This document shows positions 34,870 through 42,985 of a stretch of DNA of 64,000 bases, one piece after another. Both the position numbers and the translations under genes were made by a program. The DNA lies in NCBI GenBank assembly GCA_963815125.1, contig CAWFFM010000001.1:434001-498000 (forward strand), in the 5' to 3' direction. The stretch is from Actinocatenispora sp963815125. GTDB taxonomy: Bacteria; Actinomycetota; Actinomycetes; Mycobacteriales; Micromonosporaceae. The stretch's first letter is position 1. The number at the start of each line of letters is the position of its first letter. The notes beneath the pieces are model-generated. The model did not search any database, was not told where the DNA came from, and was given only the letters and a program-made list of their open reading frames with translations.

Positions 34870-35676
34870 TCAGCGGCGGGGCGACCAGTCCAGGGCGGTC
34901 ATGGTGGGGGTCAGGTCGATGCAGCTGCCGTCGGCGTCGCCGGTCAGCGGCAGGGCACGGATCCCGTCCGCTGGTCGCTCCAGTACGGCGAGCAGCGCGG
35001 CGGTCAGATCGCTGCCGGCCAGTCCGGGCATCGGCCGCCCGTCGCCCATCCGCATCATCGGCAACGGCTCGGCCGCGCTGGCCGGCTCCCGGTACAGCCC
35101 CGGACGGCCGTCACGGTGCAGCTGGAACGGCTCCTGGCGCAGCCCGAACTCCCATGCCGGCCACATCTCGTCCGGGGTCGGCCAGGAGAGTCGCAGGATG
35201 CTCAGCGCGGTACCGGTCTCGACCGCCGCCGCCCGGCAGGCCTGCTCGCCGAGCCGCTTGGTCAGCCCGTACGGGTCGGTGGCGTCCGGCTCCTCGTCGG
35301 TGCCGATGGTCCGGAACCCCAGTTCGCTGAAGACCGACATGCTGCTGACGAACACGACGTGCCGTGCGCCGGCGCCCGCCGCCGCGCTCACCGTCAGGTA
35401 GGCCGACTTGACGTGCACGTCGAAGGCCACCACGGGGTCGGTGTCCGAGTCGGGACCGGTCGGCGCCATCGCCATGTGCAGCACCGCGTCGGTGCCGGCG
35501 CAGGCCCTGGCCAGTACGGCCGGGTCGGTGGCGTCCCCGGCGAGGTGCTCGTAGTCGTACCCGGCGCCGCGCGGCGGTTGCACCAGGTCCAGTACCCGTA
35601 CCTGGTGACGACCCGCCAGCCCGGGCAGTACCAGTCGGCCGACGTAGCCGGCCCCACCGATCACCAGTACGCGCAT
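34870..35676 (-). CDS. NAD(P)-dependent epimerase/dehydratase-like protein
   Basis: The protein has 268 residues. An N-terminal Rossmann motif VLVIGGAGYVGRLVLPGL is followed by DATDPAVLARACAG, a VVFVSSMSVFSE strand and a catalytic-type DPYGLTKRLGEQ (YxxxK), all typical of extended SDRs. A Thr/Ser upstream of the YxxxK is present (SSMS). The C-terminal half is shortened relative to UDP-galactose epimerases, so this is probably an atypical extended SDR acting on an unknown sugar or lactone. It sits on the same strand as nadE and is divergent from glnA2. Confidence 0.85.
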   Translation of the reverse strand: MRVLVIGGAGYVGRLVLPGLAGRHQVRVLDLVQPPRGAGYDYEHLAGDATDPAVLARACAGTDAVLHMAMAPTGPDSDTDPVVAFDVHVKSAYLTVSAAAGAGARHVVFVSSMSVFSELGFRTIGTDEEPDATDPYGLTKRLGEQACRAAAVETGTALSILRLSWPTPDEMWPAWEFGLRQEPFQLHRDGRPGLYREPASAAEPLPMMRMGDGRPMPGLAGSDLTAALLAVLERPADGIRALPLTGDADGSCIDLTPTMTALDWSPRR

Positions 35677-35816
35677 CCGGTACCCCTCTCCGCCCCGTGT
35701 GGTTCCGCGGGTGGTCGCCATCCGGCGGCCCGCTGCCGTCCTACCGTACGACCGGACGCACCGCCACCGGGCGTGCCGGTTCGCCGCCAGGGTGGTGCAG
35801 GGGGCACACTGCGGTG

Positions 35817-37166
35817 ATGGACCGTCAGCAGGAGTTCGTGCTGCGCACCCTGGAGGAGCGCGACATCCGGTTCGTCCGGCTCTGGTTCACCGACGTGCTC
35901 GGCACGCTCAAGAGCGTGTCGGTGGCGCCGGCGGAGCTGGAATCGGCGTTCGAGGAGGGCATCGGCTTCGACGGCTCCTCCATCGAGGGCTTCGCCCGGG
36001 TGCACGAATCGGACATGATCGCCCTGCCGGATCCGGGCACGTTCCAGGTCTTCCCGTTCGAGGGCGGTGCGTCCGGCGAGAGCGCCCGGATGTTCTGCGA
36101 CATCGCCATGCCCGACGGGTCACCGTCCTGGTCGGATCCCCGGCACGTGCTGCGTCGCGCACTGTCCCGGGCGGCGGAGAAGGGTTTCACCTTCTACACC
36201 CATCCGGAGATCGAGTTCTTCCTGCTCTCCGAGATCGGGGTGGACGGCGCCGAGCCCACCGCGGTCGACTCCGGCGGCTACTTCGACAACACCACGCACG
36301 TGGCGGCCCGCGACTTCCGTCGCCAGGCGGTGCTGGCCCTGGAACGCATCGGTATCTCGGTCGAGTTCAGCCACCACGAGGTCGCACCCGGCCAGCAGGA
36401 GATCGACCTGCGTTACGCCGACGCGCTGACCACCGCCGACAACATCATGACGTTCCGGCATGTGGTCAAGGAGGTGGCGATGTCGCAGGGTGTGCACGCC
36501 ACGTTCATGCCCAAGCCGTTCACCCACCAGCCCGGCAGTGGCATGCACACCCACCTGTCGCTGTTCGAAGGTGACCGCAACACCTTCCACGACCCGTCCG
36601 ACCCGATGAAGCTGTCCAAGGTGGCCCGCTCGTTCATCGCCGGGCTGCTGCACCACGCCCGCGAGTACACCGCGATCACCAACCAATGGGTGAACTCGTA
36701 CAAGCGGCTGTTCCCGGAGTCGTTGCCGGACAACATCAACGAGGTGCCGGCGTACGTGTCCTGGGGGCACCTGAACCGTTCCGCGCTGGTACGGGTACCG
36801 GCGTACGGCAAACCGATCTCCGCCCGGGTCGAGGTGCGTTCCATCGACACCGCCTGCAACCCGTACCTGGCGTACGCGGTGCTGCTGGGCGCCGGGCTGA
36901 AGGGGATCGAGGAGGGCTACGACCTGCCGCCCGGTTCCGAGGACGACATCTGGGCGCTGACCGACGCGGAGCGTCGCGCGATGGGCTACGAGGCGCTGCC
37001 GCAGGACCTGTCCGAGGCGCTGGACGTGATGGAACGCAGTGAGTTCGTCGCGGAGACGCTCGGCGAGGGGGTCTTCGACTTCTTCTGCAAGAACAAGCGG
37101 TCCGAGTGGGACGACTACCGCACCCGGGTCACCCCGTACGAGCGGCGTCGCTACATCGACCTGTAG
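35817..37166 (+). CDS. glnA2: Glutamine synthetase type I, GlnA2-like
   Basis: The 449-residue enzyme forms glutamine from glutamate, ammonia and ATP. Key blocks are FDGSSIEGFARVHESDM (substrate), the Mg-binding EIEFFLL, the ATP-binding KPFTHQPGSGMHTHLSLF, the latch region NRSALVRVPAYGK and RVEVRSIDTACNPYLAYA. GlnA1-type enzymes are longer (about 470) and carry an adenylylated Tyr in an NLYDLP loop. Here the matching loop reads EEGYDLPPGSEDDI, so control by the nearby GlnE is possible but unproven. The position next to panB/nadE and close to glnE matches glnA2 of mycobacteria. Confidence 0.93.
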   Translation: MDRQQEFVLRTLEERDIRFVRLWFTDVLGTLKSVSVAPAELESAFEEGIGFDGSSIEGFARVHESDMIALPDPGTFQVFPFEGGASGESARMFCDIAMPDGSPSWSDPRHVLRRALSRAAEKGFTFYTHPEIEFFLLSEIGVDGAEPTAVDSGGYFDNTTHVAARDFRRQAVLALERIGISVEFSHHEVAPGQQEIDLRYADALTTADNIMTFRHVVKEVAMSQGVHATFMPKPFTHQPGSGMHTHLSLFEGDRNTFHDPSDPMKLSKVARSFIAGLLHHAREYTAITNQWVNSYKRLFPESLPDNINEVPAYVSWGHLNRSALVRVPAYGKPISARVEVRSIDTACNPYLAYAVLLGAGLKGIEEGYDLPPGSEDDIWALTDAERRAMGYEALPQDLSEALDVMERSEFVAETLGEGVFDFFCKNKRSEWDDYRTRVTPYERRRYIDL

Positions 37167-37309
37167 CGGCGTCTTCGGCGTACGGGTGCCCGTGGTCGCC
37201 GATCGGGCCCGCTGTCGGGTAAGGGATCGGTCACCCGGATGACATCACCGATCGTGCTGTTGGTGCGTTGTACCTGGTAGACCGCTCCCGACCCGCCGGA
37301 GGCACCGCC

Positions 37310-37888
37310 GTGAACGCCAGCGCGCCGCCCACCCTCCCGCACCGGTCGGCCGCGCATCCACGTGCTGCGCGGTCGCTGAAGGTGGTGGTACTCGGTGGAC
37401 GTGCGGCCGGGCAGGCGACGGTGCCGACCGACGACACCCGGGGCGGCCCCTGGCGCGCGATGGGCGCGGCGCATGCCGGACCGGATGCCTGCGTACCGGC
37501 CGGCCCGCAGCACGAACCGGCGAGAGCCGGGCGGGTGCCGGTGCGGCTGTACGGCATGCCGGTGGCGCACCGTTCCTGGTTCCTGTGGGATTCGCTGGCC
37601 CGCGGCGCGGTGGCCGCGCTGGTGCTGGCGGACGCGAGCCGCCTGTCGGACAGCTTCCCGGCGATCGACTACGCGGAGGCACGAAGGGTGCGATACCTCG
37701 TGGCGGTGACGGGTGCGTGGTCAACGGAACTAGCGGACGTCCGGCGCGCACTCGCGGTCGGAGCGGACGTACCTGTGCTGTTGACCACGCCACCTTCCGG
37801 TCACCGCGCCTGGCCGGCTGACGCGCTGCTCAGGGCGCTGATCAGGCATGTCACCGTCAGGCACAGCTCCCGCATACCGGCCGCATGA
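37310..37888 (+). CDS. Degenerate CvnD-like G-protein relative
   Basis: The 192-residue protein resembles the CvnD small G-proteins encoded in actinobacterial conservon operons. The central HRSWFLWDSLARGAVAALVL, ADASRLSDSFPAIDYAEARRVRYLVAV and VRRALAVGADVPVLL segments match well. The P-loop is lost: canonical GGFGVGKTT is GGRAAGQATV, with no Lys or Thr. The TPGQ of switch II is LYGMPVAH and the NxFD base-recognition motif is AVTGAWS. GTP binding is therefore unlikely. No CvnA, B or C partner lies nearby. The GTG at 37310 follows GGAGGCACC. It is probably a pseudo-GTPase, or a gene in early decay. Confidence 0.75.
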   Translation: MNASAPPTLPHRSAAHPRAARSLKVVVLGGRAAGQATVPTDDTRGGPWRAMGAAHAGPDACVPAGPQHEPARAGRVPVRLYGMPVAHRSWFLWDSLARGAVAALVLADASRLSDSFPAIDYAEARRVRYLVAVTGAWSTELADVRRALAVGADVPVLLTTPPSGHRAWPADALLRALIRHVTVRHSSRIPAA

Positions 37889-37974
37889 TTATTCCCAGGA
37901 ACTTCCGGGTTTGCCTGCCCCGGGCCCGGGGGTAGATCGAAAGGGACAGCTGTCGACGACGTGAGGAGAACCCT

Positions 37975-38289
37975 GTGCTTGCCCTGACCGAGAACGCCGT
38001 AGCGGTCATCAAGAACCTGACCGAGCAGCCGGCGGTACCCGACGGGGCCGGGTTGCGGATCGCCAGCGGCACCATGCCGGCGGACAACAATGCGGTACCC
38101 GAGGACGCGCGGGCGCTGACCCTGGCGGTGGAGTCCACGCCGCAGGAAGGTGACCAGGTGCTCGACGCCGGCGGCGCCCGGCTGTTCCTGGAGACGGGTG
38201 CGGCGGAGTACCTCGACGACAAGGCGCTGGACGCCGGTGTGGACGAGAGCGGCAACGTCAACTTCCAGGTGGCTCAGCAGCCGGAGTAG
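37975..38289 (+). CDS. HesB/IscA-like protein lacking cysteines
   Basis: The protein has 104 residues and starts at GTG 37975 after GTGAGGAG. Its beginning (MLALTENAVAVIKNLTEQPAVPDGAGLRIA), the internal LAVESTPQEGDQVLDAGGARLFLE and the ending with a small strand fit the HesB/A-type fold. True A-type iron-sulfur carriers have three conserved Cys residues. This protein has none, so it cannot hold a cluster that way. Such Cys-free HesB-like proteins are common in actinobacteria and often mis-called adhesins; their role is unknown. Confidence 0.7.
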   Translation: MLALTENAVAVIKNLTEQPAVPDGAGLRIASGTMPADNNAVPEDARALTLAVESTPQEGDQVLDAGGARLFLETGAAEYLDDKALDAGVDESGNVNFQVAQQPE

Positions 38290-38432
38290 GACCCGGCCGT
38301 CCGGGTGGGTGCTGGCGGCCCGACATGGGCCGGCACTCCCTTCTACCGCCCGGAAGTGGCACCTGGTCGGAGAGCGGACGGGCGGGTCTTCGGCGGCGGA
38401 AAAGTGTCGTACCCTCGCCGTAGTGTTCGGGT

Positions 38433-39155
38433 ATGAACCGGACAGAACGCCTCTACGCCCTCGTCGACGAACTTCGCGCGGCGGCCCCGTCGCCGCGCTC
38501 CACCCGCTGGCTCGCCGAGCGGTTCTCGGTGAGCGTACGCACCATCGAGCGAGACGCCACCGCGCTCGCCGAGTCCGGCATGCCGGTCTATCCGGTATCG
38601 GGCCCGCACGGTGGTTACGCGGTCGATGCCGGGCATGACCTGCCCGCGTTGTCGGTGACCGCGGAAGAGGCGGTCGCCGTGGCGATCGCGTTGTCCCGGT
38701 TGGCGGGTTCACCGTTCCAGGGCGCCGCGGACGGTGTGCTGGCAAAGCTGCGGGCGCGCTACCCGGGGCTGTCCGCCGCCGCTGCCGCGGCGGTCGCGGA
38801 GCACGCCACCGACAGCACCGTGGTGGACGCATTCGACGCCGATCGGCCCCGGGCGCAGTTCCCGGCGGTTCCCGTCGTGCTGCAGGACGCGTTGCACCGC
38901 GAACGGGTGCTGGAGATCGACTACTCCGACCGGCACGGTGCGGTGAGTCACCGCACGGTCGAGCCGATCGGGTTCGTCGGCGGCCGGGAACACTGGCTGC
39001 TGTTGGCGTGGTGTCGACTGCGGCACGGCGTACGGGGATTCCGGATCGACCGGATCCGGCGGGCCGCCGTGGGCAGCGAGCCGGTCCCGGCCCGCCGTGA
39101 CCTGCCCAGTCTGGAGATCCCCGAACAGCTGGTCCGCCGCCTCGCTGTGACGTGA
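38433..39155 (+). CDS. YafY-type HTH/WYL-domain regulator
   Basis: The protein has 240 residues. The N-terminal helix-turn-helix is of the HTH_11 type (TERLYALVDELRAAAPSPR, LAERFSVSVRTIERDATAL), followed by a GPHGGYAVDAG wing. The C-terminal WYL-like domain contains the YSDRHGAVSHRTVEPIGFV and EHWLLLAWCRLRHGVRGFRIDRI strands; the eponymous WYL reads WLL. Actinobacterial members respond to DNA damage, ssDNA or small ligands and often repress neighbours. The ATG at 38433 is the first in frame. Its target is unknown. Confidence 0.85.
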   Translation: MNRTERLYALVDELRAAAPSPRSTRWLAERFSVSVRTIERDATALAESGMPVYPVSGPHGGYAVDAGHDLPALSVTAEEAVAVAIALSRLAGSPFQGAADGVLAKLRARYPGLSAAAAAAVAEHATDSTVVDAFDADRPRAQFPAVPVVLQDALHRERVLEIDYSDRHGAVSHRTVEPIGFVGGREHWLLLAWCRLRHGVRGFRIDRIRRAAVGSEPVPARRDLPSLEIPEQLVRRLAVT

Positions 39156-39218
39156 TCTGTTCCCTCGCCGGGCGGGCCGAACGGGTCCTGCCCGGCGGGA
39201 GGCAGATAGCCTCGGGGC

Positions 39219-39974
39219 GTGACGAATCCACGCACCCTCGTGGTGGAGAACGACCCGACCGACGGTCTGTGCCGGCTGGGTGACTGGTTGACCGAGGCGG
39301 GTCTTGAGCTGGAGGTGGTGCGGCCGCACGCCGGCGAGCCGCTGCCCACCGATGGTTCCGGCACCGCACAGCTGGACGGGTACGGTGCTCTGCTCGTACT
39401 CGGCGGCGGTATCGACGACGCGCCCTGGTATCCGGCGGTGGAGGGCATGTTGCGGGTCGCGGTCCGCGACCGGGTGCCGACCCTGGGAATCTGTCTGGGC
39501 GCGCAACTGATGGCGCGGGCGCTCGGCGGGGCGGTCGACCGGGCCGCCGCCGGCCCGGAGATCGGCCCCCGGCTGGTCGCCAAACGCGACGCGGCCAACA
39601 CCGACCCGCTGTTCGATCCGGTGCCGTTGCTGCCCGACGTGATCCAGTGGCACCGCGACGAGGTGACCGAACTGCCGGACGGGGCCACCCTGCTGGCCGC
39701 CTCCACCAGCTATCCGCACCAGGCCTTCCGCTACGGCGACCGGGCCTGGGCGGTGCAGTTCCACATCGAATGCGACCGCGACATGCTGGCCCGCTGGGCC
39801 GCCGACGCCACCGACCTGGCCGAGCTCGGACTGGATCCGGAGGAACTGCTGGACCGGTGCGCGGCGGTACTGCCCGATATCGAGGAGGTCTGGCGGCCGT
39901 TCTCACACCGGTTCGCCGACCTGGCGCTGGGGCGGCTGGGGTTCCGTAGCGAACTGCCGTTGCTCGGACAATGA
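39219..39974 (+). CDS. Class I glutamine amidotransferase-like protein
   Basis: The protein has 251 residues and starts at GTG. It contains the class I amidotransferase nucleophile elbow GICLGAQLMARAL (Cys near residue 93) and the catalytic His-Glu pair in AVQFHIECDRDML. The N-terminal half has LLVLGGGIDDAPWYP, typical of GuaA-like stand-alone members that act on free glutamine or gamma-glutamyl compounds. The stop overlaps the glnE ATG as ATGA, so the two are co-translated. The linkage with glnA2 and glnE points to a part in nitrogen metabolism, perhaps gamma-glutamylamine hydrolysis, which is inference. Confidence 0.88.
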   Translation: MTNPRTLVVENDPTDGLCRLGDWLTEAGLELEVVRPHAGEPLPTDGSGTAQLDGYGALLVLGGGIDDAPWYPAVEGMLRVAVRDRVPTLGICLGAQLMARALGGAVDRAAAGPEIGPRLVAKRDAANTDPLFDPVPLLPDVIQWHRDEVTELPDGATLLAASTSYPHQAFRYGDRAWAVQFHIECDRDMLARWAADATDLAELGLDPEELLDRCAAVLPDIEEVWRPFSHRFADLALGRLGFRSELPLLGQ

Positions 39975-42900
39975 CGCAGCCACCCCGGACCGGCGCGCCC
40001 TCGCCCCGTCGGCCCGGCACCCGGCTGAGCCGGTACGGGTTCACCGACCTGTCCCGCGCCGCCGTGCTGCTCTGTCACGACGGCGGGCTGGGCTGGTGGG
40101 ACGCCGCGGGATCGGTACCCACCGACGAGCATGCGGCGCAGCTGCTCAGCATCGTGGCCGGCACCGCTGATCCCGACCTGACGGTCCTGCAACTGCACCG
40201 GCTGGCCGCCGCACAGCCGGACCTGGTCGACGACGACCTGGCCGGCACCGGGCTGCTGAGAGCAGTGCGTCACGGCACCGGACTGGCGCAGCGCCTGCTC
40301 GCCGTGCTGGGCGCCTCCACCGAGCTGGGCGACCATCTGGTCGCCTGCCCGTCCGACTGGCAGGCGCTGGGCGCCGAGCACTACCCGGCACAGCGCCGGG
40401 ACGTCGGCACGCTGACCGCAGAACTCAATGCCGCGCTGGGTGCCGGTACCGGCGCCTCGGCGGTGGCCGCGCTACGCCAGGCGTACCGACGCTCCCTGCT
40501 GTGTGTCGCGGCCGCGGACCTCTGCGAGGAACGCGGTGTCGACGAGGTGATGGCCGAGCTGGCCGACCTGGCCGACGCGACCCTGCAGGCGGCGCTGGCC
40601 GTGGCGCAGACCGAGCATGTCGCGGATGCCGCCAGCTACCGGCTGTCGGTCATCGCGATGGGCAAGTGCGGCGGCGGCGAACTCAACTACGTCAGCGACG
40701 TCGACGTGCTGTTCGTGGCGGCGCCGGTGGCCGACGCCGATCCGGATGCCGCGATGCGGGCCGCGACCGAGGTGGCCCGCCGACTCATCGACGTGTGCCG
40801 GCAGGTCGCCTGGCCGGTGGACGCCGGTCTGCGCCCGGAAGGTCGGGACGGGCCACTGGTACGCACCGTCGCCAGTTACGGCGCCTACTACACCCGGTGG
40901 GCCAGGACGTGGGAGTTCCAGGCGCTGCTCAAGGCGCGACCGGCCGCCGGTGACCGGGACCTGGCCGCCGAGTGGCTGGCCTGCGTCCGTCCGCTGATCT
41001 GGCAGACCGCCGACGGTGCGCAGCGTCCGACGATGGTGGCGGAGATCCGCGCGATGCGGCGGAAGGTCGAGGAGAGCCTGCCGGCCGGGGACGCGGAACG
41101 GGAGATCAAACTCGGTCCGGGCGGCCTGCGCGACATCGAGTTCGCGGTACAGCTGCTGCAACTGGTACACGGCCGGCTGGACGAGTCGCTGCGCAGTCCG
41201 ACCACACTGACCGCGCTTCAGGCGTTGACCGACGGTGGTTACGTGGGTCGGGCCGACGGCGAGGAACTGGCCGGTGCGTACCGGTTCCTACGCAGCATCG
41301 AGCACCGGTTGCAACTGCAGCATCTGCGCCGCACCCACCGCATCCCGGATGACGAGGCGGGCCTGCGCTGGCTGGCGCACGGGCTGGGTTACCGGGCGAA
41401 GAACGACCGCAGCGCGGTACGGGTCTTCCTGCGCGACTGGTCGGAGCTCGCTCGAAAGGTACGGCGACTGCACGAGAAGCTGCTGTACCGGCCGTTGCTG
41501 GCGGCGGTGGCCCGGGTGCCGACCGAGGCGCTGCGGCTGACCAGCGGGCAGGCCGAGTCGCGGCTGGAGGCGCTGGGCTTCGCTGATCCGGCCGGTGCGC
41601 TGCGGCACCTCGGCGCGCTCACCGGGGGCGTGTCACGTACCGCCGCGATCCAGCGCACCCTGCTGCCCGGCCTGCTGCCGGTGTTCGCCGATGCGCCGGA
41701 ACCGGACCGGGGGCTGCTGGCCTACCGTCAGGTGTCCGAGAAGCTCGGCCGTACCCCGTGGTACCTGCGGCTGCTGCGGGATTCCGGGCCGGTGGCGATG
41801 AGGTTGGCCCGCCTGCTGGGGGAGAGCCGGTACGTCACCGAGCTGCTGACCCGCGACCCGGAGGCGTTGCGGCTGCTGTCGCACGACCGGGAACTCACGC
41901 CCCGGCCGCCGGAGGCGCTGCACGAGGCGATGACGGCGGCGGTACGCCGGCACGACCAGCCGGCCGGGTCGGTGGCCGCGGTCCGCGCGCTGCGCCGGCG
42001 GGAACTGTTCCGGATCGCCTGCGCGGACCTGTTGGGACTGCTGGAGGTCACCGAGGTCGGCCAGGCGCTGTCGGATGTGACCGACGCGGTGCTGGCCGCA
42101 GCGCTGGACGCGGCCCGTACCGCCGCTGAGGCGCCGGCCGACCTGCGGTTCACCATCATCGGGATGGGCCGTCTGGGCGGCGCGGAAATGGGCTACGGCT
42201 CCGACGCCGACGTACTGTTCGTCTGCGAGCAGGACAGCCCCGCGGCGCTGGCCGTGGTGGAGCAGCTGCGGTTGCTGCTGGCCGCCCCGGCGCCCGACCC
42301 GCCGCTGCAGATCGATGCCGGGCTGCGCCCCGAGGGCCGGCAGGGACCGCTGGTACGCAGCATCTCCGCCTACCGGAACTACTACCGGCGCTGGTCACGG
42401 GTGTGGGAGTCGCAGGCGTTGCTGCGGGCGCGGTTCGTGGCCGGGGACGCCGAACTCGGCGCGGAGTTTCTCCGGCTCGTCGACCCGCTGCGCTATCCGC
42501 CGAAGGGACTGACCCGTGAGCAGGTGGTGGAGATCCTGCGGATCAAGGCGCGGGTGGACGCCGAGCGCCTGCCCCGCGGTGCGGATCCGGCCACCCATAC
42601 CAAGCTGGGCCGCGGTGGGCTGACCGATGTGGAGTGGACTGTCCAGTTGATGCAGCTGCGTCACGCCAGCGCGGTGCCTGCGTTGCGTACCACGGGTACG
42701 CTCACCGCACTTGACGCAGCGGTCGGTGCGAGCCTGATCCCGGTCGACGATGCGGCGGCACTACGGGCGGCGTGGTGCCTGGCCAGCGAGGTACGCAACG
42801 CCATGATGATGGTGCGTGGCCGTCCCTCGGACCAGTTGCCCCGGCACGGTGTGGAGCTGGCCGGTGTGGTGGGCGCCCGTCGCTGGGGTGGCGAGGATCC

Positions 42901-42985
42901 GGGTGAGTTCCTGGACGAGTACCTGCGTACCGCCCGGCGGGCCCGGCAGGTGGTGGTGGAGCGGATGGAAGCCGAGGTGCCGTGA
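39971..42985 (+). CDS. glnE: Glutamine synthetase adenylyltransferase/deadenylyltransferase
   Basis: This 1004-residue bifunctional enzyme attaches AMP to, or removes it from, glutamine synthetase in response to nitrogen signals. The two nucleotidyltransferase domains are seen: GKCGGGELNYVSDVDVLFV near residue 230 (adenylyl-removing half) and MGRLGGAEMGYGSDADVLFV near residue 730 (adenylylating half). Each has the SDxDVLF acidic pair. Paired helical linker domains (KLGPGGLRDIEF, KLGRGGLTDVEW) follow each. The ATG overlaps the amidotransferase stop by 4 bases and its own TGA overlaps the next GTG by 4 bases. The position near glnA2 matches mycobacteria. Confidence 0.95.
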   Translation: MTQPPRTGAPSPRRPGTRLSRYGFTDLSRAAVLLCHDGGLGWWDAAGSVPTDEHAAQLLSIVAGTADPDLTVLQLHRLAAAQPDLVDDDLAGTGLLRAVRHGTGLAQRLLAVLGASTELGDHLVACPSDWQALGAEHYPAQRRDVGTLTAELNAALGAGTGASAVAALRQAYRRSLLCVAAADLCEERGVDEVMAELADLADATLQAALAVAQTEHVADAASYRLSVIAMGKCGGGELNYVSDVDVLFVAAPVADADPDAAMRAATEVARRLIDVCRQVAWPVDAGLRPEGRDGPLVRTVASYGAYYTRWARTWEFQALLKARPAAGDRDLAAEWLACVRPLIWQTADGAQRPTMVAEIRAMRRKVEESLPAGDAEREIKLGPGGLRDIEFAVQLLQLVHGRLDESLRSPTTLTALQALTDGGYVGRADGEELAGAYRFLRSIEHRLQLQHLRRTHRIPDDEAGLRWLAHGLGYRAKNDRSAVRVFLRDWSELARKVRRLHEKLLYRPLLAAVARVPTEALRLTSGQAESRLEALGFADPAGALRHLGALTGGVSRTAAIQRTLLPGLLPVFADAPEPDRGLLAYRQVSEKLGRTPWYLRLLRDSGPVAMRLARLLGESRYVTELLTRDPEALRLLSHDRELTPRPPEALHEAMTAAVRRHDQPAGSVAAVRALRRRELFRIACADLLGLLEVTEVGQALSDVTDAVLAAALDAARTAAEAPADLRFTIIGMGRLGGAEMGYGSDADVLFVCEQDSPAALAVVEQLRLLLAAPAPDPPLQIDAGLRPEGRQGPLVRSISAYRNYYRRWSRVWESQALLRARFVAGDAELGAEFLRLVDPLRYPPKGLTREQVVEILRIKARVDAERLPRGADPATHTKLGRGGLTDVEWTVQLMQLRHASAVPALRTTGTLTALDAAVGASLIPVDDAAALRAAWCLASEVRNAMMMVRGRPSDQLPRHGVELAGVVGARRWGGEDPGEFLDEYLRTARRARQVVVERMEAEVP

